Positions 57,474-64,000 of a stretch of 64,000 bases of DNA are shown here, piece after piece (within the stretch, counting starts at the first letter, position 1; each line of letters begins with the position of its first letter). The notes beneath the pieces are model-generated. The model was not told the origin of the DNA. It worked only from the letters and a program-made list of their open reading frames with translations, and ran no database searches. Origin of the DNA: Alkalihalobacillus deserti (GTDB lineage: Bacteria > Bacillota > Bacilli > Bacillales > Bacillaceae_D); assembly GCF_020734105.1 (NCBI RefSeq), contig NZ_JAJAFR010000014.1, positions 1 to 64,000 on the forward strand, read 5' to 3'. The translations under genes were made by a program, and so were the position numbers.

Positions 57474-58085
57474 TCACTTTCGAGTCAGTTTGTCTTTTTT
57501 CTTCGTCTTCCCATTACTAACCGAGAACACTTTTATCTTTAATCTTACCTCTAAAATGTATAATAATCTACCAACTTGATAGATGATCGCAGTAGAGTAA
57601 TGGATGGCAAATGTTTTTCCAACTGCTTTACCACCTACTGTTAAGGCTGCTACAACGCTTGTGAAAAGAATGGAAATGGCAAATTGCTGATAGGACGTAT
57701 CGCTATAGCCAAGCTGTAAAGACAGCTGTAAAACAACGTAGGCAGAAGCCGTACCACTAATAATCCCAGAAATATCTCCAATTACATCGTTACAAAAGTT
57801 AGCAAATTTATCCGCATTTCTTGTAATCAAGACGGCATGCTTTGCCCCTTGTAAACGATCGGATGCCATCGCATGGAATGGCTTTTCATTAGCTGCTGTC
57901 GCGGCTACTCCAATTGTATCAAAGAACACCCCTAAAAAGACAATAATGAAAACGATCCCCATCCCAATAGCCCAAGTAACACCACTTAATATAAATGTGG
58001 AAATAACTGAAAAAATAGCCGCTAGCACGAGTGTGATAACGGCAATACCCAAACTCCAATGTATCGATTTCAGAATAACTTTCAT
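57474..58085 (-). CDS. oapA: OLE-associated membrane protein OapA (DUF21/CNNM-like)
   Basis: 203 residues with four hydrophobic segments ([72 protein letters not shown]) and a very basic C-terminal tail (about 13 Lys/Arg in the last 30). [20 protein letters not shown] and [20 protein letters not shown] resemble the CNNM membrane domain but no CBS domains follow. In B. halodurans a protein of this type and position (OapA) binds OLE RNA at the membrane. Position between dxs and the structured gap identifies it. Its start follows AAAAAGGTG. Confidence 0.85.
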   Translation of the reverse strand: MKVILKSIHWSLGIAVITLVLAAIFSVISTFILSGVTWAIGMGIVFIIVFLGVFFDTIGVAATAANEKPFHAMASDRLQGAKHAVLITRNADKFANFCNDVIGDISGIISGTASAYVVLQLSLQLGYSDTSYQQFAISILFTSVVAALTVGGKAVGKTFAIHYSTAIIYQVGRLLYILEVRLKIKVFSVSNGKTKKKDKLTRK

Positions 58086-58109
58086 AATTTTCTCAAAATC
58101 ACCTTTTTA

Positions 58110-58731
58110 AGAATAGACTATGTATAAATGATGGAGTGGTCATTTAAAGAGTAAACTCTGTAGCTTAGGTCCAGTAGGTTTTCCCAATTCAGAACCAATG
58201 CGTCGCCGCAAAGGCGGTTTCCCTTTACGCTGAATTTGACGTTGTCACCAAGCGTCAGACTAGATTACCACTTAGTCTACACTGCAATCCTCTTTAAATG
58301 TCTATTGAACAGTCTAGGAGATTTCCTCGGCAGTTCCTTGCCGTTCTTTTATCCTCTTTTGCAGAGTAGATTTCATATGACTTAAGGTTGAAAGCTGTTG
58401 GCCGACAGATACCAACCTCATCTCCATAATCCCCTCTTCCTCCACTCAAGGCAGGCTACGCTGCAGACAAGCTCCCTAGCTTGCCGATGCAGGTTCATAC
58501 CCATTGCACTTGTACCTTACTCGTGTAAGGACCGAGCAAAAGGCCTCCACAGTAGGAGGGTCAACGCCCACATGCCTTTGTGGATCGCCCTACTACCTTA
58601 TCTCCCAATCAAGACCCAAAGCTGGGCGCCTCAAGCCAAGACAAGGAGCTTCATCGATGTGCCCTTTGGCGGATTTTTAGCCCCGCCTTCAAGAACGGAG
58701 AACTGACTAGAATACTGCACCACTCTCGTAT
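58110..58731 (-). ncRNA. ole: OLE RNA (ornate, large, extremophilic)
   Basis: About 620 gene-free bases between ispA and oapA, richer in G+C than the flanks and full of hairpins (CCTTAC/GTAAGG at 58515-58530, CGGCA/TGCCG at 58328-58343, and a longer pairing of the 58550 and 58590 regions around CCTCCTAC). OLE RNA of extremophilic Firmicutes is about this size and sits exactly between ispA and oapA/dxs. It forms a membrane-bound ribonucleoprotein with OapA and is linked to tolerance of cold, alcohols and magnesium stress. The 3' end is approximate; identity rests on context and structure, no model search was run. Confidence 0.85.
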
Positions 58732-58737
58732 CCTGCT

Positions 58738-58766
58738 ATTATAGCATGGCGACATTGTAAGCTCAA
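58738..58766 (-). promoter_or_regulatory. Promoter of OLE RNA
   Basis: Minus strand TTGAGC (58761-58766), 17 bases, TATAAT (58738-58743): a good sigma-A promoter just past the ispA stop. It would start OLE RNA near 58731, in addition to readthrough from ispA. Confidence 0.7.
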
Positions 58767-58782
58767 TGGAAATGCTTTGAAA

Positions 58783-59673
58783 TTAATGGTCACGATCTGC
58801 TACATAGTTGGTTAAAGCTAATAGTAATTGCTGTTCCATATTTACATTGGCTAAAAATTTCTTCGCTTTATCCTTATGCTCATTAAGCATGGATTTTGCT
58901 CCCTCTAACCCTAAAAGATTGGGATACGTACTTTTATTATTGCCATTATCACTACCGATCGGCTTACCAATTAATTCCATATCCCCCTCAACATCAAGAA
59001 TATCATCTTTAATTTGAAACATTAGTCCTAATTCTTTTGCAAACAGTTTTAGATTAGCAAGATCATTTGTAGTTGCCCCAGCAATAATGGCTCCTGAAAT
59101 AATCGATGCAGATAATAAATCTCCTGTTTTATGTTCGTGAATATACATGAGTTCCTCAATAGAAAGAGCTTGGTTTTCGCCTTTCATATCAGCTACCTGC
59201 CCACCTACCATTCCCTCTGGTCCTGAAGCCTTTGCTATTTCTTGGACAAGCAAAAGCTTTTTTTCTGACGAAAGGTTCACTCCTTGCATGTTAGCAATAA
59301 GTTCAAAACTATATGTAAATAAGGCATCTCCTGCTAAAATCGCCATCGCTTCTCCAAATACTTTATGGTTTGTAGGCTTGCCACGTCTTAGGTCATCATT
59401 ATCCATAGCTGGCAAGTCATCATGGATGAGAGAATATGTATGAATCATCTCGATGGCACACGCCACTTCATACCCTTCTTCCATTGGTTTTCCAAAGCTT
59501 TTTAGTGTGGCAAACAACAAAGCAGGACGAATTCTTTTTCCACCCGCATTAAGAGAATAGATCATTGCTTCTTTTAAGATAGATGGAGCTGCAAGCTTCT
59601 CAATATGGCTTGGTAGTTGCTGTTCAATATTAGCTTTTACCTCATTTAGAAAATAACGAAGCTCTTCACTCAC
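58783..59673 (-). CDS. ispA: Farnesyl/geranyl diphosphate synthase
   Basis: 296 residues, typical bacterial IspA. First Asp-rich motif DDLPAMDNDDLRRGKPTNH (about 84-102), second FQIKDDILDVEGD (about 220-232), GGKRIRPAL for diphosphate binding and LAGDALFTYSFE. Condenses IPP and DMAPP to farnesyl diphosphate. Two bases after xseB. Confidence 0.95.
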   Translation of the reverse strand: MSEELRYFLNEVKANIEQQLPSHIEKLAAPSILKEAMIYSLNAGGKRIRPALLFATLKSFGKPMEEGYEVACAIEMIHTYSLIHDDLPAMDNDDLRRGKPTNHKVFGEAMAILAGDALFTYSFELIANMQGVNLSSEKKLLLVQEIAKASGPEGMVGGQVADMKGENQALSIEELMYIHEHKTGDLLSASIISGAIIAGATTNDLANLKLFAKELGLMFQIKDDILDVEGDMELIGKPIGSDNGNNKSTYPNLLGLEGAKSMLNEHKDKAKKFLANVNMEQQLLLALTNYVADRDH

Positions 59674-59675
59674 TG

Positions 59676-59909
59676 TTATTCATCCTCCTGAAAATCTAGC
59701 AGTTCGATTTCTCCATCTTCATGAAGGATTTGATCCATTTGTTTTTCCACCTGTTCAAGTTTTTCATGACATTTTTTAGACAAAGCCATTCCTTCCTGAA
59801 ACATTGTAATCGCTTTTTCGAGTGGAACATCTCCTTGTTCAAGTTGTTCTACTACTTGCTCTAATTCAGCCATCGCCTCTTCAAAGCTTAGCTCTTCTTT
59901 CTCAGCCAT
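59676..59909 (-). CDS. xseB: Exodeoxyribonuclease VII small subunit
   Basis: 77 residues: [20 protein letters not shown], then [20 protein letters not shown], the whole-family pattern of two helices. Partner of XseA in single-strand DNA degradation and mismatch repair. 11 bases after xseA. Confidence 0.95.
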   Translation of the reverse strand: MAEKEELSFEEAMAELEQVVEQLEQGDVPLEKAITMFQEGMALSKKCHEKLEQVEKQMDQILHEDGEIELLDFQEDE

Positions 59910-59920
59910 TTTTTCTCCCC

Positions 59921-61267
59921 CTATTCCGTTGTCTCTATATCTTCAACCAAACAATGAATCGTTCCATCTTTAACCCGTATATTTAATTTTACTCCGCTAT
60001 TAACTTGTTTGACCGATTTCACTAGTGAATGATCCTCTTTGTAGGCTAAGCTATATCCACGATCCATCATTCGCAAAGGACTTAACAAATTTAAGTCTCC
60101 GAGTGCTTTTTCAAACGGTAGACGTTTTTCTTTCACTTGTTGTTTTATCGCTTTTATTAATGCGTCTTGCAACTGTTGCTTTCTTTCTCTTGCTTGCCCA
60201 ACTCTGATATGAGGATGCAATCGATTAAGAGCTTTATCTAGGTGTCCTAGTTGATTAGCAGGTTCTGTTACAGTCATTACAATGGAACGTTTTAAACGAT
60301 CAATATATCCATCTAATTGTTGTTCTTTCTGACGAATTAACTGCTCGGGATATCTGAAAGCATACGATCGCTTTAGCCGATCCAACTTGTTGGTTTCCGT
60401 TACTAGTCTGTCACCCATAAGTTTCTTCAAACGTTTCTGCATCATCTGAAGAGAACGTTGAACTTCTCTTATATCTGGGACTGCAAGTTCAGCTGCCCCT
60501 GTTGGTGTAGGTGCTCGTAAATCAGCAACAAAGTCACTAATCGTAAAATCCGTTTCATGTCCAACCGCAGAAATGACAGGGACTCGAGTTTCGGCAATAG
60601 CTCGAACGACTCCCTCATCATTAAAAGCCCATAACTCCTCAATGGAACCCCCACCACGCCCAACAATCAAACAATCAAAGCAATTAGCAAGATCTGCTTG
60701 CCTAATGGCACGAACAATAGATCCTGGTGCTTGCTCTCCTTGTACGAGGACAGGGAGCAAGGTGATTTGAGTAACAGGATAACGTCGCTTTAAGGTCGTC
60801 ACAATATCTCGAATCGCTGCTCCAGTAGGAGATGTGATCACTGCAATCCGAGAAGGAAAAATAGGGATCGGCTTTTTTCTTTCTGCATCAAATAAACCTT
60901 CATGCTCAAGTTGAGCTTTTAATTTTTCATAAGCTAAATATAGACTCCCAATTCCATCCGGTTGCATTTCTTTTGCATAGAACTGATATTGACCATAAGG
61001 CTCGTAAACATTCACCTCTCCACGAACGATTACCTTCATACCATTTTCCGGCTTAAATGCCAAATACCGGTTATGACCAGCAAACATTACAGCTTGCATT
61101 CTTGATTGATCGTCTTTGATCGTGAAATAAAGATGTCCACGGCTATGCAACTTTACATTGGAAAGTTCTCCTCTTAACCAAACATTATGAAGGATGGAGT
61201 CTTCCTCTAAGAGCGATTTGATGTAGCGAGTCGCCTCAGATATGGACCAAATATTTTGAGTTGCCAT
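59921..61267 (-). CDS. xseA: Exodeoxyribonuclease VII large subunit
   Basis: 448 residues. N-terminal OB-fold ([37 protein letters not shown]), catalytic domain with [36 protein letters not shown] and [20 protein letters not shown], then a helical C-terminal region. 11 bases after folD. Confidence 0.95.
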   Translation of the reverse strand: MATQNIWSISEATRYIKSLLEEDSILHNVWLRGELSNVKLHSRGHLYFTIKDDQSRMQAVMFAGHNRYLAFKPENGMKVIVRGEVNVYEPYGQYQFYAKEMQPDGIGSLYLAYEKLKAQLEHEGLFDAERKKPIPIFPSRIAVITSPTGAAIRDIVTTLKRRYPVTQITLLPVLVQGEQAPGSIVRAIRQADLANCFDCLIVGRGGGSIEELWAFNDEGVVRAIAETRVPVISAVGHETDFTISDFVADLRAPTPTGAAELAVPDIREVQRSLQMMQKRLKKLMGDRLVTETNKLDRLKRSYAFRYPEQLIRQKEQQLDGYIDRLKRSIVMTVTEPANQLGHLDKALNRLHPHIRVGQARERKQQLQDALIKAIKQQVKEKRLPFEKALGDLNLLSPLRMMDRGYSLAYKEDHSLVKSVKQVNSGVKLNIRVKDGTIHCLVEDIETTE

Positions 61268-61278
61268 TTTCTCTGAAC

Positions 61279-62124
61279 CTATAAACGCTTTCGTGCTGAT
61301 TGAACAGTATTTTCTAAGAGCATCGTAATCGTCATCGGACCAACCCCACCTGGAACAGGAGTTAGATAAGAGGCCTTTTCTTTTACACTATCAAAGTCTA
61401 CATCACCACAAAGTTTGCCATCAACTCGATTTATTCCTACATCAACGACGACTGCTCCTGGCTTTACATCATCTGCATTTATGAAATTAGCTCTTCCGAT
61501 TGCCACTATTAAAATATCCGCTAAATTCGTCATCTCACGTAGATTTTTTGTTCGAGAATGACAGTATGTAACTGTAGCATGTTCATTTAAAAGTAACTGC
61601 CCAACAGGTTTACCAACAATATTGCTACGACCCACAACGACAACATGCTTGCCTACTAGATCGATTTTAGCTTCTTTCAACATTTCAACAACACCATATG
61701 GCGTACAAGGCAAGAAGGTCTCTTCCCCTACCATCATTTTACCAATATTAATTGGGTGAAAACCGTCTACGTCTTTTTCAGGAGCAATCTTTTCAATAAC
61801 TGCCTGTTCAGAAATGTGCTTTGGAATTGGAAGTTGCACTAAAATTCCATCTATGGAGTTGTCTTCATTTAGACGCTCGATATCAGATAATAATTCTTCT
61901 TCGGTAATCGTATCTGGCTTTTTAATTAAGACAGAATGGATACCAGCTTGTTCGCAAGCTTTTTGCTTTGCTTTTACATAGCTTTGTGAAGCTGGATCTT
62001 CCCCTACTAAAATTACGGCTAGTCCAGGAATTACATTTTCAGTTGTCAGTTGGTCCACGTCTTTTTTTAATTGCTCTCTTTTTTTCGCTGCAAGTTCTTT
62101 TCCATTCAATAATAAAGCTGTCAT
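61279..62124 (-). CDS. folD: Methylenetetrahydrofolate dehydrogenase/cyclohydrolase
   Basis: 281 residues. Substrate-site YVKAKQKACEQAG (Tyr and catalytic Lys), GILVQLPIPKHI, PCTPYGVVEMLK and NADP motif VVVGRSNIVGKPVGQLLL, C-terminal VPGGVGPMTITMLLENT. Interconverts one-carbon folates. Normal in this operon. Confidence 0.96.
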   Translation of the reverse strand: MTALLLNGKELAAKKREQLKKDVDQLTTENVIPGLAVILVGEDPASQSYVKAKQKACEQAGIHSVLIKKPDTITEEELLSDIERLNEDNSIDGILVQLPIPKHISEQAVIEKIAPEKDVDGFHPINIGKMMVGEETFLPCTPYGVVEMLKEAKIDLVGKHVVVVGRSNIVGKPVGQLLLNEHATVTYCHSRTKNLREMTNLADILIVAIGRANFINADDVKPGAVVVDVGINRVDGKLCGDVDFDSVKEKASYLTPVPGGVGPMTITMLLENTVQSARKRL

Positions 62125-62146
62125 TCTTTTTCCACTCCCTTAAGTT

Positions 62147-62536
62147 TTAAATTTCTTCCATAGCTTTGGACAATACTCCATTTACGAAGCGTCCTGACTC
62201 TTCCCCACCAAATGCTTTTGCTAACTCAATACCCTCATTAAACGTTACGTTTACTGGAATATCTTCAATGTATTTCATCTCATAAAGTGACATACGAACA
62301 ATCGCACGATCAACAAGACCCATTCGATCAATGGTCCAGCCTTGAAGGCTTGCAGAGATCAACGGATCAATTGCACTTTTTTGTTCAACCGTTCCTTTTA
62401 CAAGGTCGGTCATAAAATCACTTGCCGTTTCCTCATCATCAAGCACACTATGTATGGCTGAGTCTATATCTGTATCCGCTAAATCAATTTGATAGAGCGC
62501 TTGTGCTGCTCTAAGTCTTGCTACTCTTCGATTCAT
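62147..62536 (-). CDS. nusB: Transcription antitermination factor NusB
   Basis: 129 residues, all helical, family length. RRVARLRAAQALYQIDL at the start, RMGLVDRAIVRMSLYEM and NEGIELAKAFGGEESGRFVN in the C-terminal half. Binds boxA with S10 in rRNA antitermination. 22 bases before folD. Confidence 0.95.
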   Translation of the reverse strand: MNRRVARLRAAQALYQIDLADTDIDSAIHSVLDDEETASDFMTDLVKGTVEQKSAIDPLISASLQGWTIDRMGLVDRAIVRMSLYEMKYIEDIPVNVTFNEGIELAKAFGGEESGRFVNGVLSKAMEEI

Positions 62537-62901
62537 TTGTAAAACTCCTTTTTAAAAGTATGCATAAATAGATCGCATACTTGTACAATTAATATGTTGA
62601 TGATAGCATATCACGCCATGCTAAAACAGAACAATTTAGATTGAACACATTGATATCTTTCGGTTTCAATCAAACTGACTTTATATATGTGTGTGTTTCA
62701 CGTGCAATGACTATTCCTTCCGCCTAGACACGAACAGAGTATAAAAGGCTCTGCTTACTTAGGATACCTATTCACAGAGGTTATTCATGCTACAATTCTG
62801 ACACAAAGACAATGGCTCTATTCATAAATAAAAGAATTTAAAGGAAGGTTTGAAGCTATTTTCTTTTCTTTTCTTTTTATTATATCCCAAAATAACGAAA
62901 A
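62537..62901. other. Intergenic between yqhY and nusB
   Basis: About 365 bases without a gene, longer than usual here. It holds an inverted repeat AAGTATGC/GCATACTT (62556-62582) close to nusB and presumably a promoter for the nusB-ispA transcript. Confidence 0.4.
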
Positions 62902-62929
62902 GACAGTCGAGGATTATACCTCAACTGCC
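62902..62929 (-). terminator. Terminator of the acc-yqhY operon
   Basis: GACAGTCGAGG / CCTCAACTGCC hairpin followed on the minus strand by TTTTCGTT, 17 bases past the yqhY stop. Confidence 0.75.
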
Positions 62930-62945
62930 CAAAAACTATCATTGT

Positions 62946-63344
62946 TTAGTTTTCGTCTTCGACAGGTTCAGCTGTTTCAAACTGTACGCCTACAACATGA
63001 ACGTTAATCGCTTGTAATTCAATAGCTGTCATCGTTTGTAAAGCTTGTTTAATATTTGATTGAATCAGGTTAGCCACTTCCGGGACCGATACTCCATATG
63101 TGATCACAACAGAAACATCGACTGTAATCCCATCTTCAGCAAGCTCCACTTTAACGCCTTTCCCATGGTTTTTACGACCTAATCTCTCAGCTACTCCAGT
63201 CGCGAAGTTACCACGCATTGTCGCTACACCGTCTACTTCTGATGCAGCAATACCAGCAATGACTTCAATGACTTCTGGTGAGATTTCAACTTTACCAAGT
63301 TCAGACTTTTGTTCTTCGAGTTCGAGAATATGATTTTCATTCAT
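62946..63344 (-). CDS. yqhY: Asp23/Gls24 family protein YqhY
   Basis: 132 residues with the Asp23 core: GKVEISPEVIEVIAGIAASE, VDGVATMRG, GVKVELAEDGITVDVSVVIT, YGVSVPEVANLIQSNIKQAL. In B. subtilis YqhY affects acetyl-CoA carboxylase activity and is co-transcribed with accB-accC, as here (16 bases after accC). Confidence 0.93.
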   Translation of the reverse strand: MNENHILELEEQKSELGKVEISPEVIEVIAGIAASEVDGVATMRGNFATGVAERLGRKNHGKGVKVELAEDGITVDVSVVITYGVSVPEVANLIQSNIKQALQTMTAIELQAINVHVVGVQFETAEPVEDEN

Positions 63345-63360
63345 GCTATGTTCCTCCTAA

Positions 63361-64000
63361 TTAATTTAATTTGACGGACATGACATCATGCAGTTCAAGG
63401 AATTTCGTATTAAAATCACCTGAAATAAACGTCTCATGATTCAGGAGGCGAAGATGGAAAGGAATTGTTGTCTCCACACCTTCAATTTCAAATTCCTCAA
63501 GCGCTCGTTTCATTTTTGCAATAGCTTCAGCTCGGGTCGCTCCATGCGTAATAACCTTAGCAACCATTGAGTCATAAAATGGAGAAATGACATAACCTGG
63601 GTAGACTGCAGAGTCAATTCGAACCCCTAGACCACCCGGTGCCAAGTAATTGGTTATCTTACCTGGAGAAGGCATGAAATTCTTTTTTGGATTTTCTGCA
63701 TTGATTCGACATTCAATTGACCATCCTTGGAAGGTAACATCATCCTGTGTAAACGTTAATTCTTCTCCACTTGCTACACGGATTTGTTCTTTAATTAGAT
63801 CAATTCCAGTCACCATTTCTGTAACAGGATGCTCTACTTGTATACGGGTATTCATTTCCATGAAATAAAATTTTCCATTTATGTGATCATAAATGAATTC
63901 AACTGTACCAGCCCCAGAGTAATCAACTGCCTTAGCTGCATTTACCGCGGCTGTTCCCATCTCGTTTCTTGTTTTAGCTGATATGGCAGGTGAAGGAGTT
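63361..64000 (-). CDS. accC: Biotin carboxylase, acetyl-CoA carboxylase subunit (N-terminus outside the window)
   Basis: The frame is open to the window edge; about 212 C-terminal residues are visible. [40 protein letters not shown] (ATP-grasp metal ligands Glu and Asn), [19 protein letters not shown], and [19 protein letters not shown] are all diagnostic. Carboxylates the biotin of AccB. The ATG at 63960 is internal, not the start. Confidence 0.95.
   Translation of the reverse strand, partial: TPSPAISAKTRNEMGTAAVNAAKAVDYSGAGTVEFIYDHINGKFYFMEMNTRIQVEHPVTEMVTGIDLIKEQIRVASGEELTFTQDDVTFQGWSIECRINAENPKKNFMPSPGKITNYLAPGGLGVRIDSAVYPGYVISPFYDSMVAKVITHGATRAEAIAKMKRALEEFEIEGVETTIPFHLRLLNHETFISGDFNTKFLELHDVMSVKLN

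Noticed and set aside
57474-58085. Calling the membrane protein a CorB/CNNM magnesium transporter
   Set aside because: The membrane domain is CNNM-like but CBS and C-terminal domains are missing and the genomic position is that of OapA.
58398-58706. 102-residue plus-strand open frame opposite the ispA-oapA gap
   Set aside because: No ribosome site, odd composition rich in Arg/Pro/His, and antisense to a stretch best explained as OLE RNA.

Overview
The window looks like a chromosome segment of an endospore-forming, probably alkaliphilic or otherwise extremophilic, member of the Bacillaceae. Evidence: spo0A, spoIVB and the cotJABC coat operon; the conserved Bacillus order accC-yqhY-nusB-folD-xseA-xseB-ispA-dxs-tlyA-argR-recN-spoIVB-spo0A; a sigma-54/BkdR branched-chain keto-acid operon; and, between ispA and dxs, a gene-free structured stretch plus a small membrane-protein gene that match the OLE RNA / OapA locus known from extremophilic Firmicutes. 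Base composition is low G+C and almost all core genes are on the minus strand.

Layout. 1-3.5 kb: a frameshifted ornithine-cyclodeaminase-family gene, an RpiR-type regulator and a BCCT betaine/choline-type transporter. 4-5.3 kb: relics of a tyrosine integrase and an IS4-family transposase. 5.4-11.5 kb: a complete glucitol/sorbitol PTS operon (SorC-type regulator, GutM, EIIC, EIIBC, EIIA, sorbitol-6-P dehydrogenase) extended by a small transaldolase/F6P-aldolase, a HAD phosphatase and a frameshifted HPr paralogue. 12.2-16.6 kb: an IS3-family element and a group II intron with a frameshifted maturase. 16.7-19.8 kb: two DUF3231 genes around a CBO0543-type membrane protein. 20.87-32.03 kb: an approximately 11 kb island inserted in the 3' half of tRNA-Val(GAC), bounded by a 51-bp direct repeat, with excisionase, XRE regulators, broken integrase, a third DUF3231 gene, a broken P-loop NTPase, a broken YgjP-like metalloprotease and remnants of a BrxD/BrxHI-like (BREX-type) defence pair.

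32-64 kb is ordinary, intact core: tRNA-Val, tRNA-Arg, a bacilliredoxin, cotJ, a Zur-boxed zinc-binding lipoprotein with a His/Asp/Glu-rich tandem repeat, the bkd operon (without ptb and buk), an uncharacterised SteA/glycosyltransferase/MraY-like cluster next to spo0A, and the long recN-to-accC block with OLE RNA.

The striking contrast is that the left half carries about ten single-base frameshifts in accessory genes while no frameshift is seen in the right half, which points to real gene decay rather than uniformly distributed sequencing error. The most notable system is the OLE ribonucleoprotein locus; it is a known class, so the novelty is in this particular representative. All functional names are from reading the translations and gene order; no database search was run.
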